Positions 7,180-16,221 of a stretch of 34,007 bases of DNA are shown one piece after another. The stretch is from Bacillota bacterium (GTDB lineage Bacteria > Bacillota > Bacilli > Bacillales > Cytobacillaceae): positions 1 to 34,007 of the forward strand of contig JAUZPL010000044.1 in the NCBI GenBank assembly GCA_030705955.1. The letters run 5' to 3'. The notes below the pieces were generated by a model that was not told the DNA's origin, searched no databases, and saw nothing but the letters and a program-made list of their open reading frames with translations. Position numbers and translations under genes: made by a program. Within the stretch, counting starts at the first letter, position 1. The number at the start of each line of letters is the position of its first letter.

Positions 7180-8505
7180 TTATCTTAAGATTAGATATAG
7201 CAAGAAAATCACGAAGAAGAAATACATGATTGGGTTTATTTCTTTCGCTCTACCTTTAACAAGCATCGTAATTGGGTAGAAAATAAAACCAACTGCAATT
7301 CCTGTAGAAATACTAAATGATAAAGGCATGATAATCATGGTTAAGAAAGCTGGTACAGCAATTTCAAAACGTGACCAATCGATTTTCCCTAATGAAGAAA
7401 CCATCAACACCCCGACAATAATCAATGCTGGTGCCGTTACAGCAGATGTAATAACCGCTAAAATTGGAGAGAAGAACAGTGATAAAAGGAAAAGTACTGC
7501 TGTTACAATAGACGCAAAACCTGTTTTTGCTCCGGATGCAACCCCTGCAGATGATTCAATATAAGAGGTAGTGGTTGATGTACCAAGAACAGCACCCACG
7601 ATAGTAGCAATTGAGTCTGAAAGTAATGCTCTACCTGCGTTTGGTAATTTATTATCTTTCATCAAACCAGCTTGACTTGCAACGGCCACAAGTGTACCAG
7701 CATTATCAAAGAAATCAACAAAAAGGAAAGTTAAAATAATTCCAAGCATGCCTGTTGACCAGAAGGAATGATCACCGAATGATGAAAATACAGCGCCAAA
7801 TGTTGGCTTAATGCTTGGAACAGCTCCAACAACCTGATGAGGAACTTGAATTAAACCGAATATCATTCCAACAACAGAAGTAAGAATCATCCCAAAAAAT
7901 ACTGCTGCTTTTATTCCCCTTGTCATCATAATGACTGTAATAAAAATTCCAAAAATCGTTAAAAGGACAGGTCCTTTTGTTAAATCCCCTAAAGCAACAA
8001 ATGTAGCTGGATCTTTAACAATAATTCCTGAATCTTGCATGCCGATAAATGTAATGAACAAACCAATACCAGCACCAACTGCGTGTTTTAGATCAACAGG
8101 AATAGCATTAATTAGTTTTTCACGTAGTCCTGTAAGTGTTAGTAAGAAGAAAAATATACCGGAAATCAATACCGCTCCAAGAGCGTGCTGCCAAGGAACC
8201 TTACTTCCTAAAACAACGGTATAAGCAAAAAAGGCATTTAATCCCATTCCAGGTGCTAAAGCAAGTGGATATTTTCCTAAGAGACCCATTACAAGAGAAC
8301 CGACAGCTGAAGCTACTGCAGTTGCAACAAAGACCGAACCAGAATCCATTCTCATAAAATCCGGAAGTCCCTTAATACTTGAAAGTGACAATGTAAGCGG
8401 GTTGACTGCTAAAATATAAGCCATAGCCAAGAAAGTGGTTAAACCACCTACAATTTCTTGACGATAACTAGTTCCTAATTCGTTGAATTTGAAATAATTC
8501 TTCAT
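7180..8505 (-). CDS. pbuG: Guanine/hypoxanthine permease (NCS2/AzgA-like)
   Basis: A 441-residue polytopic transporter of the nucleobase:cation symporter-2 family, AzgA branch. Recognisable segments are EIVGGLTTFLAMAYILAVNP near residues 17-36, PLALAPGMGLNAFFAY near 80-95, and SSAGVASGAKTGFAS in the later half. It should import hypoxanthine and guanine with protons for salvage. The ATG at 8505 follows GGGGGAG. Its leader carries a purine riboswitch with C at the specificity position plus a terminator, and a PurBox-like sequence abuts the promoter. The pair with guaA matches the Bacillus subtilis order guaA-pbuG. Specificity is inferred from family and context. Confidence 0.9.
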   Translation of the reverse strand: MKNYFKFNELGTSYRQEIVGGLTTFLAMAYILAVNPLTLSLSSIKGLPDFMRMDSGSVFVATAVASAVGSLVMGLLGKYPLALAPGMGLNAFFAYTVVLGSKVPWQHALGAVLISGIFFFLLTLTGLREKLINAIPVDLKHAVGAGIGLFITFIGMQDSGIIVKDPATFVALGDLTKGPVLLTIFGIFITVIMMTRGIKAAVFFGMILTSVVGMIFGLIQVPHQVVGAVPSIKPTFGAVFSSFGDHSFWSTGMLGIILTFLFVDFFDNAGTLVAVASQAGLMKDNKLPNAGRALLSDSIATIVGAVLGTSTTTSYIESSAGVASGAKTGFASIVTAVLFLLSLFFSPILAVITSAVTAPALIIVGVLMVSSLGKIDWSRFEIAVPAFLTMIIMPLSFSISTGIAVGFIFYPITMLVKGRAKEINPIMYFFFVIFLLYLILR

Positions 8506-8547
8506 TTTTGATTTCTCCCCCTAATATATCTTTTTACTATGTTGAAC

Positions 8548-8575
8548 AAAAAAACGCTTCGGTATCCACCGAAGC
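8548..8575 (-). terminator. Riboswitch-controlled terminator of pbuG
   Basis: On the minus strand GCTTCGGT and ACCGAAGC form a stem (8556-8575), followed by seven T residues. It lies ~60 nt downstream of the purine aptamer and ~40 nt before the pbuG start: the OFF-state expression platform. Confidence 0.85.
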
Positions 8576-8633
8576 ATTGACAAAGGCAAAAGTATAGAAT
8601 AGGGAAAAATCAACATTCCACTATTAAACACTG

Positions 8634-8702
8634 CCTCGTAGTCAAGCTATTTACGGTAGCTCGGTAGAAACTTCTGGGCCATATTCCCAAGATTATACGA
8701 CA
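8634..8702 (-). ncRNA. Purine (guanine-type) riboswitch aptamer, pbuG leader
   Basis: The minus strand carries the conserved aptamer order: P1 arm TCGTA, TATAATC, ATATGGC, AAGTTTCTACCG, CCGTAAAT and GACTACGA closing P1. The specificity nucleotide in GACTACG is C, which is diagnostic for guanine/hypoxanthine rather than adenine. Ligand binding should favour the downstream terminator and shut off pbuG. Confidence 0.92.
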
Positions 8703-8729
8703 CAATATGACATTTATGATTACTTGTTT

Positions 8730-8774
8730 ATCTTATCAGCGACAGGATACTCTGTCAATAAAAATACGAACATT
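8730..8774 (-). promoter_or_regulatory. pbuG promoter with PurBox-like sequence
   Basis: On the minus strand TTGACA (8753-8758) lies 17 nt from TAAGAT (8730-8735), just upstream of the riboswitch. Immediately before the -35, positions 8761-8774 read AAAATACGAACATT on the + strand, one base off the CCGAAC core of the PurR-binding PurBox. In Bacillus subtilis pbuG is under both PurR and a riboswitch. Only one box is visible, so the PurR part is tentative. Confidence 0.6.
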
Positions 8775-8813
8775 TTTTTACTTTTTTCTCTAATTGTTCA
8801 TTAATTTCGTTTT

Positions 8814-10352
8814 TTATTCCCACTCAATCGTTGCAGGTGGCTTGCTCGTGATATCGTAAACTACCCTATTTACGTGAGGAACCTCATTTACGATCCTAGT
8901 TGAGATCAACTCAAGAACTTCCCATGGAATTCTCGCCCAATCAGAAGTCATACCATCAATGGAAGTTACTGCCCGGATTCCAATTGTGTAATCATAGGTT
9001 CTTGCATCCCCCATTACCCCAACACTGCGGATATCTGGAAGGACAGTGAAGTACTGCCAAATATCACGGTCAAGACCGGCTTTCTTAATCTCTTCCCTTA
9101 AGATCCAATCCGATTCCCTAACCATTTCAAGCTTTTCTTCTGAAAGTTCCCCAAGTACTCGAATTCCAAGACCTGGACCAGGGAACGGCTGCCGCCAAAC
9201 AATTTCATCTGGAATGCCTAGCTCTGTCCCAAGAGCACGAACCTCATCTTTAAATAACGTGTTTAATGGCTCAATTAACGTAAAATGCATGTCTTCAGGA
9301 AGACCGCCAACGTTATGGTGAGATTTAATGGTCTGAGCAGTAGCTGTACCACTCTCAATAATATCTGTATAAAGTGTTCCTTGGGCTAAAAACTCAATAC
9401 CCTCAAGTTTAGTTGCCTCATCATCAAAGACGTAAATAAATTCATTTCCAATAATTTTCCGTTTTTTCTCAGGATCTGAAACACCTTCAAGCTTCCCTAA
9501 GAAGCGGTCTTTAGCATCCACTTTAATGACATTCATGCGGAAACCATCAGCAAAGGTTTTCATAACACTTTCTGCTTCATTTTTACGAAGAAGACCGTGG
9601 TCTACAAAAATACATGTAAGCTGATCACCAATGGCTTTATGAATTAGCACTGCCACAACAGATGAATCTACTCCACCGCTTAATGCACAAAGAATTTTTT
9701 TATTTCCGACAGTTTGCCGGATCTTTGCAATTTCCATTTCAATAAAGTTTTCCATTGACCAGTCACCCTTACATTGACAAACCTGGAAAACAAAATTTTT
9801 CAGAAGATCATTCCCATAAACGGAATGGCGGACTTCTGGATGGAACTGAACGGCATATAGATTACGCTCTTCATTACTCATAGCAGCAATTGGACAGGAT
9901 GGATTGGTTCCATCTACCGAAAATCCTTGAGGAGCCTCAACCACAAGATCACCGTGACTCATCCAAACCGTTTGTTCACTAGGAAGCGCATGGAAAATCT
10001 TAGATTGTTTTTGAAGCGTTAAGATTGCTTTTCCATATTCACGCTGTTTTGCCTTTTCCACTTTTCCTCCGAAATGCACAGTCATTAATTGCATTCCGTA
10101 ACAAATTCCTAAAATCGGAAGTCCCAATTCAAAAATGGCTTCATCACATCGGAAAGAATTTTCGTCATAAACACTATTAGGTCCACCTGAAAAAATAATT
10201 CCTTTTGGATTCATTTTTTTAATTTCTTCTGCGGTGATTGTATGTGGATGGAGTTCACTATAGACTCCAAACTCCCGAATTCGCCTTGTAATTAACTGAT
10301 TATATTGACTTCCAAAGTCTAAAACGACAATCATTTCTTGATTCTCAGTCAA
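8814..10352 (-). CDS. guaA: GMP synthase (glutamine-hydrolysing)
   Basis: Converts XMP to GMP using ATP and glutamine. The N-terminal amidotransferase domain (about 1-200) has the nucleophile in GICYGMQLM and the catalytic His-Glu in VQFHPEV. The ATP-pyrophosphatase domain follows with the PP-loop [10 protein letters not shown], and the C-terminal dimerisation domain ends in the invariant [10 protein letters not shown]. The frame opens at ATG 10379, but a TTG at 10352 lies 6 nt after AAAGAGGTG and gives [16 protein letters not shown], a normal start at 512 residues; it is preferred. A guanine-type riboswitch and terminator precede it. No clear terminator is seen between guaA and the pbuG promoter. 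Confidence 0.97.
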   Translation of the reverse strand: MTENQEMIVVLDFGSQYNQLITRRIREFGVYSELHPHTITAEEIKKMNPKGIIFSGGPNSVYDENSFRCDEAIFELGLPILGICYGMQLMTVHFGGKVEKAKQREYGKAILTLQKQSKIFHALPSEQTVWMSHGDLVVEAPQGFSVDGTNPSCPIAAMSNEERNLYAVQFHPEVRHSVYGNDLLKNFVFQVCQCKGDWSMENFIEMEIAKIRQTVGNKKILCALSGGVDSSVVAVLIHKAIGDQLTCIFVDHGLLRKNEAESVMKTFADGFRMNVIKVDAKDRFLGKLEGVSDPEKKRKIIGNEFIYVFDDEATKLEGIEFLAQGTLYTDIIESGTATAQTIKSHHNVGGLPEDMHFTLIEPLNTLFKDEVRALGTELGIPDEIVWRQPFPGPGLGIRVLGELSEEKLEMVRESDWILREEIKKAGLDRDIWQYFTVLPDIRSVGVMGDARTYDYTIGIRAVTSIDGMTSDWARIPWEVLELISTRIVNEVPHVNRVVYDITSKPPATIEWE

Positions 10353-10414
10353 GGTATACACCTCTTTCACTATTTTCATGTATTTAGTCTTTGCTGCATT
10401 TTAAATTACATAAC

Positions 10415-10467
10415 AAAAAAACTAGAATTCCCTTCCCATATCCATGAAAAGAAGGCAGAATTCTAGT
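10415..10467 (-). terminator. Riboswitch-controlled terminator of guaA
   Basis: On the minus strand ACTAGAATTC (10458-10467 complement) pairs with GAATTCTAGT (10421-10430 complement), followed by a run of T (10415-10420). The 5' arm overlaps ATTCTGCCTTC, which can instead pair with GAAGGCAGAAT at the 3' edge of the aptamer, giving the alternative antiterminator. Confidence 0.85.
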
Positions 10468-10496
10468 TTTTAAAAATCGCTATAAAAACATTCTGC

Positions 10497-10565
10497 CTTC
10501 ATAGTCAGGCCATTTAGGGCAGCCCGGTAGAGACTCTCGAACCATATTATCGAGGATATATGAAG
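10497..10565 (-). ncRNA. Purine (guanine-type) riboswitch aptamer, guaA leader
   Basis: Minus-strand order: P1 arm CTTCATA, TATCC, ATATGG, GTCTCTACCGGGC, GCCCTAAAT, GGCCTGACTATGAAG closing P1. C in GACTATG marks guanine/hypoxanthine specificity. The P1 3' arm (TATGAAG) continues into GGCAGAAT, which can pair with the terminator's 5' side, a clear mutually exclusive fold. It lies 54 bp downstream of the yebA stop codon. Confidence 0.93.
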
Positions 10566-10619
10566 GAAACGAACCATATTGTATTATCATTATATTTTAA
10601 CAATAGGTTGTTTTTTTGG

Positions 10620-12824
10620 TCAAGCGATTGTCCTTTTAATTAAATTTTCCCACAATTTACGAGCCTCGCTCCAGTTTTCATTTCCCATCTTCCTATTGTA
10701 AAGATATTGTTCGTAATAGGAAGTGAACCTCGTCATTTCCCTTGTAGAAAAAAAGGTATCAATGTAATCGGAATATTGACGAAGAGTTTGGTGTTTCTTT
10801 CGTTTGATACCGTACCTTTCAAGCTGTTTAAGTAATACTAAGTAGGCTCTTTCAAGGAATTTATCATCCCTTGTAAATCGATAACGAAGCAGGATATAAT
10901 AGGGAACCCATCTTCCCCTTTTATGGTATAGAAACAGGATAATTACACTAAGAAGGATAACCAAGTAAGCCATATAATACCAATGTTTCTTGAAAAAGAT
11001 TTGTACACTTTGGTTACTTTTTTTGTTATCATTCAATTTTTTTGTTACATGTGTGGAAGGGTCATCCTGCTCGGGCTTTTGTGGTTTCTTCACAGGCACA
11101 GGCGGTGTTTCCTGGCTTTTTGAGGTGGTTGAATTATTTGTAAAATAACTGATGTCCACTGTATTTGTAAAACCTTTTGTTGGTTCAAAAGGAACCCATC
11201 CTTGGTTAGGAAAATACACCTCAACCCATGAATGAGCATGATTGTTCGTAATTTCATAAATCTGCCGTGATGGATCTCCCCCAGTATTTTTAATAAAATC
11301 ACCACTATTAAATCCTTTCACCCAGCGCGTTGGGATTCCAATCGTCCGAAGCATTACAGCCATGCTGGAGGAAAAATTATCGCAATACCCCCGTTTTGTT
11401 TTAAATAAGAACTGACCCACATAATCCTCATTTTCTCCGGGAACAGCCACTTTTTTCTGATCATAGGTAAAATCCGGACCATTTAAGTAGCTCTCAACAG
11501 CCTTTGCCTTATCATACCAGTTAGTTTTTCCTGCGGTTATTTCTTCCGTTAATTTCTTTATACGGGATGGAAGACTTTTCGACAATCTTGTGTATCGTGT
11601 AAGAAAGTCCTGTCCAATTTCAGTTGCATTAGTGGTTTTCTGTAGATCTGTTAATTTATACTTTGGTACTTCATAATCAGCCTCGTAACTGTTCACCTGT
11701 TCTGGTTCATGATCTACATTAAATGAAGTGATTTTTTCTTTATTGGTATCCAATTCTAATACTTCGTTGGAATTTGGAATCATTCTTTGAATACCCGCTG
11801 GATAAATAAGGTAATTCCTTTTTATTTTAGGAAAAATGGTAGCCAATTCATGCGTTTTTGCTACGGAGTCTGGTATTCCAAAAACAGGTATGAGAGCATA
11901 CGGTTCCAGTTGTTCCGTTCCAGCCCCAGATTCAATCCACCCTTTTCCTGTATACACATCCTTTGTTTCAACCTTCCAATAGTTCTTTCTAGTTGCAATA
12001 ACGCGAAAGACTACTGTTTTATCCCCGGTAAACGGTCCGCCTAAGCGCGAATCATCCTCATCATATCCTATTTTGCCAATCTTCCCTTCCCCAGTTCCGC
12101 TACCACTACTGTTACCCTTATGTCCATTTGCCTGGAAATATGGAGTTGGGTCGGGCCACATAGGTGCAGCCTTTGGAGCAGCAAATCCAACTGTGGCACT
12201 TAATACAATAAAGGCAACTAAAGGAATCATCCATTTTCGAATAAAGGATGAATCATATTTTACCTTTTCTTTCTCTATGATCCGGTAAAATGTCAGCAAA
12301 CCCATTGCCGCAAAACCACAAGTCACTGTTCTTATAATGGCTATCTTTGCACTATATGGAGTAAAAGTATCTAAAATTGAAATATACACAACGGTCATAA
12401 GGAAAAAAATAAAAATCCTTCTCCGCTTTATAAGCCAATATTGAATCAAATAAACCATTAACCATAAAAGGATAAAAAATAAAAGTGTTCGAAAGCTATC
12501 CGTTAAATAATCCCACTTACGATCAACAAGATTCCAAAGGTTTCCCTTCAAATCTTTCATAAGTGAATTCAACCATTTCAATTTATAAAAGTGATCTTTG
12601 TAAAAAAAACTATTTAAGAAAAATAAGATATAGGTTGCCTTTATAAAAAATTGCCAATTCCACCTTACTTGGAAAAAGGAGAGCAAAAAGCAGGTAAGCA
12701 AAAATAAAATAAAAATATTTATATTCTGGGTAGTCGTTAGCTGTTCAAGGGGGCGGATCCATTCCCAGATTAGCAGAAACCCAAATGTGTAGAGTATGAA
12801 AGTAGGAAAATCCCTTTTTATCAC
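10620..12824 (-). CDS. yebA: Membrane transglutaminase-like protein with DUF4129 tail
   Basis: A 734-residue TgpA-like protein. Several membrane helices fill the first ~215 residues. A large outer part follows with a transglutaminase/protease-like core: C481 in RGYCDNFSSSMAVML, H531 in NHAHSWVEVYF, and an acidic third residue (E547 in WVPFEPT, where Asp is usual). A further helix lies near 640-660, with a cytoplasmic DUF4129-type tail. The role is not established; related proteins are linked to peptide-bond or crosslinking chemistry at the cell surface. Its start overlaps the yeaD stop by 4 bp, so the genes are translationally coupled. The order yeaC-yeaD-yebA-guaA matches Bacillus subtilis. 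Confidence 0.85.
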   Translation of the reverse strand: MIKRDFPTFILYTFGFLLIWEWIRPLEQLTTTQNINIFILFLLTCFLLSFFQVRWNWQFFIKATYILFFLNSFFYKDHFYKLKWLNSLMKDLKGNLWNLVDRKWDYLTDSFRTLLFFILLWLMVYLIQYWLIKRRRIFIFFLMTVVYISILDTFTPYSAKIAIIRTVTCGFAAMGLLTFYRIIEKEKVKYDSSFIRKWMIPLVAFIVLSATVGFAAPKAAPMWPDPTPYFQANGHKGNSSGSGTGEGKIGKIGYDEDDSRLGGPFTGDKTVVFRVIATRKNYWKVETKDVYTGKGWIESGAGTEQLEPYALIPVFGIPDSVAKTHELATIFPKIKRNYLIYPAGIQRMIPNSNEVLELDTNKEKITSFNVDHEPEQVNSYEADYEVPKYKLTDLQKTTNATEIGQDFLTRYTRLSKSLPSRIKKLTEEITAGKTNWYDKAKAVESYLNGPDFTYDQKKVAVPGENEDYVGQFLFKTKRGYCDNFSSSMAVMLRTIGIPTRWVKGFNSGDFIKNTGGDPSRQIYEITNNHAHSWVEVYFPNQGWVPFEPTKGFTNTVDISYFTNNSTTSKSQETPPVPVKKPQKPEQDDPSTHVTKKLNDNKKSNQSVQIFFKKHWYYMAYLVILLSVIILFLYHKRGRWVPYYILLRYRFTRDDKFLERAYLVLLKQLERYGIKRKKHQTLRQYSDYIDTFFSTREMTRFTSYYEQYLYNRKMGNENWSEARKLWENLIKRTIA

Positions 12825-14038
12825 CTCATTCTCACCTCCGAAAAGGCCTGCGCAAAATTCCCTTCATGGACAAGGACCAATTTTACCCCACGGGCAGTAC
12901 TCACTGCCTTTAAAGAAAGTTCTTCTTTTGTAGGTGATTCTTTTTCACCTTTGATTAAAAAGATCGTAACAGACCCTTTCCTTTGTCCTAGAATGCTTGC
13001 TTTTTCAATAAGAGGTTCTGATATTGAAGAAGTAACGAGCATATAGGATACTGCCTGCTGAATAAAAAACGTCTCGGATTCTATGATGCGATCAAGTGGA
13101 GTTGTACTTTTTGGAGAAATTTTTGCTAAATGATAAAAAAAGTTTTGAAGTTGTTTATCTCCACCTCGAATTGGAAACGAAACTCTTTCATTGCTGTGGG
13201 TCAAAAAGCCTGCTTCAGCCCCTTTTTTAATAATGGCTCTAAGAAGAGAAGCAGAAAAAGACACAGCTCCTTCAAAATTAGAATGAGGAAAACAATCCAT
13301 CACAACAAAAACATCATGTGATTGTCTTTGTTCAAATTCCTTTGTCATAATATCATTTTGCCTTGCCGTCGCTTTCCAATTTATCCATGAGAAGCGATCT
13401 CCAGGCTGGTATTCCCGTACCCCAATGGCCATTGACGTATCCCGTTGTACCCTTTCCCGTGAAGCCGTCATTCCTTGGTCAAAGTGATTTTCAAACGGAC
13501 GATAAAGGATTTCAGAATAAGCAGGGTAAACAATAATTTTGTCCTCATTCTCTACCCAGTATTCTTTTTCAATTAACCCAAGCAGGTCCCCGATTCTTAA
13601 TTGAAAGCCACGTAACACGTGTTCTCCTCGGGGTAGCTCTTGGATAACGAATTCAGTAGTAACTTCCTTTTTTAAAAGTGGAAAAAGGAGCGATTTTGCT
13701 TTTTTTTCGTGGTGTGAATATAGAAGTTCCTGTCCAATTTGATCCTCTACAAGTAAATAAAACAAAGGAAAGGAAGACCTCCTTCGTATGGTAATAAAGG
13801 CTTTTAACGGCTCTCCTGCGTTATATTCTGTTTTAACTAAATTTCTCGTTACTTCAAATCCTTTTAGAGGATAAATCAATACAGCTACCGCATAAATGGC
13901 AAACGGCAGAAAACTATAAAACAAAAACCAGCTTACAAACCCGCCCTGAAACATGGCATAGGAAAAGGTAGAAAAAATTAAAATAAACAGTACAAGAATT
14001 TTCCAACTATTTTTGAACGCTTTCCAATGCTTTTTCAT
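12821..14038 (-). CDS. yeaD: DUF58 domain protein
   Basis: A 405-residue protein with two N-terminal membrane helices (about 12-60), a beta-rich middle, and the DUF58 signature GVREYQPGDRFSWINWKATA near 215-235. DUF58 resembles a von Willebrand A-type fold, and these proteins usually work with MoxR AAA+ ATPases in assembly or maturation of partners. It overlaps yeaC by 4 bp upstream and yebA by 4 bp downstream, which makes one coupled three-gene unit. Biochemical function unknown. Confidence 0.85.
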   Translation of the reverse strand: MKKHWKAFKNSWKILVLFILIFSTFSYAMFQGGFVSWFLFYSFLPFAIYAVAVLIYPLKGFEVTRNLVKTEYNAGEPLKAFITIRRRSSFPLFYLLVEDQIGQELLYSHHEKKAKSLLFPLLKKEVTTEFVIQELPRGEHVLRGFQLRIGDLLGLIEKEYWVENEDKIIVYPAYSEILYRPFENHFDQGMTASRERVQRDTSMAIGVREYQPGDRFSWINWKATARQNDIMTKEFEQRQSHDVFVVMDCFPHSNFEGAVSFSASLLRAIIKKGAEAGFLTHSNERVSFPIRGGDKQLQNFFYHLAKISPKSTTPLDRIIESETFFIQQAVSYMLVTSSISEPLIEKASILGQRKGSVTIFLIKGEKESPTKEELSLKAVSTARGVKLVLVHEGNFAQAFSEVRMR

Positions 14039-14994
14039 TTTACTTCAAGCCTTTTTACTGGAATAGCAACCCTTGCAACTACTCTTTTAACGACATCTTC
14101 AGCGGTAATTCCTTCAAACTTTGCTTCAGATTTTAAAATAATACGATGGGACAAGACAAATGGAGCCAAATATTGGATATCATCTGGAATGACATAATCT
14201 CGGCCATACATAAAAGCATAAGCTTGGGCTGCCTTCATTAACGCAATCGAGCCACGAGGACTCGCTCCAAGATATACACTGCTATATCCTCTTGTACTAT
14301 GGACCAAATCAACAATATAATGTTTGATCGTGCTGTCAACAAATACATTATTAATTTCTTTTTGAAGAAATTGAAGCTCAGCAAGATCAATAACAGACTC
14401 TAATTCCTCAATTGGCTGTACCTTTTGAGCCCGGTTTAGGACCTCTATTTCCTCTGTCATATCTGGATAACCCATTCTCATTTTTAGCAAAAATCTGTCT
14501 AGCTGTGCTTCTGGAAGTGGATAGGTTCCCTCATACTCAATTGGGTTTTGGGTAGCCATAACAAAAAATGGCTTTTCCAGCCTATGTGTTACTCCGTCAA
14601 TGGTTACACTTGCTTCCTCCATTGCTTCCAAAAGAGCGGATTGTGTTTTCGGGGAGGTGCGATTAATTTCATCAGCGAGAATAATATTTCCCATCAGCGG
14701 ACCAGGGCGGAATTGAAATTCCATTTCCTTTGGATTATAAATAGAGACACCTGTTACGTCTGACGGTAAAAGATCCGGGGTAAATTGAATGCGTCGAAAG
14801 CTTGCATGAACAGATTTAGCGAGAGCACGTACCATCATTGTCTTTCCAACTCCCGGAACATCCTCCAATAGGACATGTCCATCTGCTAATAAAGCAACAA
14901 GACTTAATTCAGCTACATTTCTTTTTCCTATCATTACTTTTTCAATATTTGAGAGGATCTTCTCTATCGCAGGGTTCATTTGATCGTGGGCCAT
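14035..14994 (-). CDS. yeaC: MoxR-family AAA+ ATPase
   Basis: The AAA+ fold shows Walker A in LLEDVPGVGKTMMVRAL (about 40-56), Walker B in NIILADEINRTSPKTQSALL, and the sensor-1 ATQNP motif, with the lid domain at the C-terminus. This is the MoxR subgroup, thought to act as chaperones with the neighbouring DUF58 protein. The frame opens at a TTG at 15021, but the ATG at 14994 follows an excellent AAGGAGG site and is chosen, giving 319 residues. First gene of the yeaC-yeaD-yebA unit. Confidence 0.9.
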   Translation of the reverse strand: MAHDQMNPAIEKILSNIEKVMIGKRNVAELSLVALLADGHVLLEDVPGVGKTMMVRALAKSVHASFRRIQFTPDLLPSDVTGVSIYNPKEMEFQFRPGPLMGNIILADEINRTSPKTQSALLEAMEEASVTIDGVTHRLEKPFFVMATQNPIEYEGTYPLPEAQLDRFLLKMRMGYPDMTEEIEVLNRAQKVQPIEELESVIDLAELQFLQKEINNVFVDSTIKHYIVDLVHSTRGYSSVYLGASPRGSIALMKAAQAYAFMYGRDYVIPDDIQYLAPFVLSHRIILKSEAKFEGITAEDVVKRVVARVAIPVKRLEVK

Positions 14995-15141
14995 GATAAC
15001 CTCCTTGGCAATTGTGGACAAATTTTTGACATATTTATATATTCTATAAGATTTGGAAAATTCCTGTTAAATGATGCAAATTGCGAATACTCCATTGAAA
15101 AAACTTATTAATAGATGAAGATGTTTTCTACCTACCTTCCT

Positions 15142-15176
15142 TAAAAGCAAATGGCCTCGGAGATTCCGAAGCCATT
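15142..15176 (-). terminator. Rho-independent terminator of the ribose operon
   Basis: On the minus strand AATGGCTTCGG and CCGAGGCCATT pair (one U-G pair that works only on this strand), followed by TGCTTTT. It lies ~30 nt past the rbsB stop codon. Confidence 0.75.
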
Positions 15177-15207
15177 ACACGATATGATTGATCAATCAAT
15201 AAACGAA

Positions 15208-16200
15208 TTAATCTTCTGGATCACCAATTTGTTTTAAATGCTCCCAATATTGGTCAACATTATCTTTTGTCACAAGCTGACCTTCCAATGTGGTATCAGG
15301 TTGAACCTGTTTTCCATCTAAGATATCCTTTGCAATGTCTACTACTTGCATTCCTTCATAGAATGGTGACTCAGCATTTGTGGCTGCTAACGTTCCAGCA
15401 GTGATGGCATCAAGGGCATCTTTAATACCATCATTCCCTACAACAAGAACCTTACCAGTTAATCCGCGAGCTTTTAAAGCTGAAACCACGCCCATGGCCA
15501 TTTCATCGTTTGCTGCATATACACCATTGACGTCTGGATGTGCTTGAATAAGGTTTGTCATTACATTTAGGGCTTGGGCACGGTCAAAGTTTGCAGGTTG
15601 TTTCGCTACCACTTGAATGTTCGGAAATTTTGCAATCTCCTCCTCAAAGCCTTTGCTGCGGTCTTGGGCTACGTTTGTCCCCATTATTCCTTGAATTTCA
15701 ATGACCTTCCCTTTCTCATTCAAAACCTTTGCCAATGCATCAGCAGCTACTTGCCCTGCCTTGATGGCATCATACCCAAGGAAAGTTTCTAGGTCTCCGC
15801 CAGTTGGTTTTCTATCAAAAGCAAAAACCGGGATATGATTTTTATTTGCTAGTTTTATAGAGGTAACAATTGCATTACTATCAACTGGGTCAAGGATTAA
15901 GGCGGCAGGTTTCTTTAAGATATCTGTTTGTGCTAAATTTAACTCTGTTTGGTTATCATTATTTGCATTTTGCACGACAAGTTTGATACCCAGCTTTTTA
16001 GCCTCTGCTTCTGCACCATTTTTCAGTGAAACAAAGAATGGATTATTTAATGTACTGATAATCATATCTACTTCTTTGTTGTTGGATGTTGATTTTCCTG
16101 TACTTCCTTTCGAGTTGTCGGAAGAGGATTGAGTACCACAACCTGCAAGCATTCCTCCGATTAACAAAACACTTAAGGCACCTGTAATGTACTTTTTCAT
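15208..16200 (-). CDS. rbsB: Ribose ABC transporter substrate-binding lipoprotein
   Basis: A periplasmic-binding-protein type 1 fold anchored as a lipoprotein: signal peptide MKKYITGALSVLLIGGMLAG followed by lipobox Cys21 and a Ser/Asn/Lys-rich linker (about 23-42). The mature part has the typical VVQNANNDNQTELN, FDRKPTGG and YAANDEMAMGVVSAL segments of D-ribose-binding proteins. It captures ribose outside the membrane and hands it to RbsC. Last gene of rbsRKDACB, 21 nt after rbsC. The length of 330 is a little over the usual ~305, owing to the linker and tail. Confidence 0.93.
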   Translation of the reverse strand: MKKYITGALSVLLIGGMLAGCGTQSSSDNSKGSTGKSTSNNKEVDMIISTLNNPFFVSLKNGAEAEAKKLGIKLVVQNANNDNQTELNLAQTDILKKPAALILDPVDSNAIVTSIKLANKNHIPVFAFDRKPTGGDLETFLGYDAIKAGQVAADALAKVLNEKGKVIEIQGIMGTNVAQDRSKGFEEEIAKFPNIQVVAKQPANFDRAQALNVMTNLIQAHPDVNGVYAANDEMAMGVVSALKARGLTGKVLVVGNDGIKDALDAITAGTLAATNAESPFYEGMQVVDIAKDILDGKQVQPDTTLEGQLVTKDNVDQYWEHLKQIGDPED

Positions 16201-16221
16201 TTGAAAATTCCCCCCAATGTA

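Noticed and set aside
10353-10379. Upstream ATG as the start of guaA
   Set aside because: The AAAGAGGTG ribosome binding site lies within this extension and serves the TTG at 10352; the extra nine residues are not typical of GuaA.
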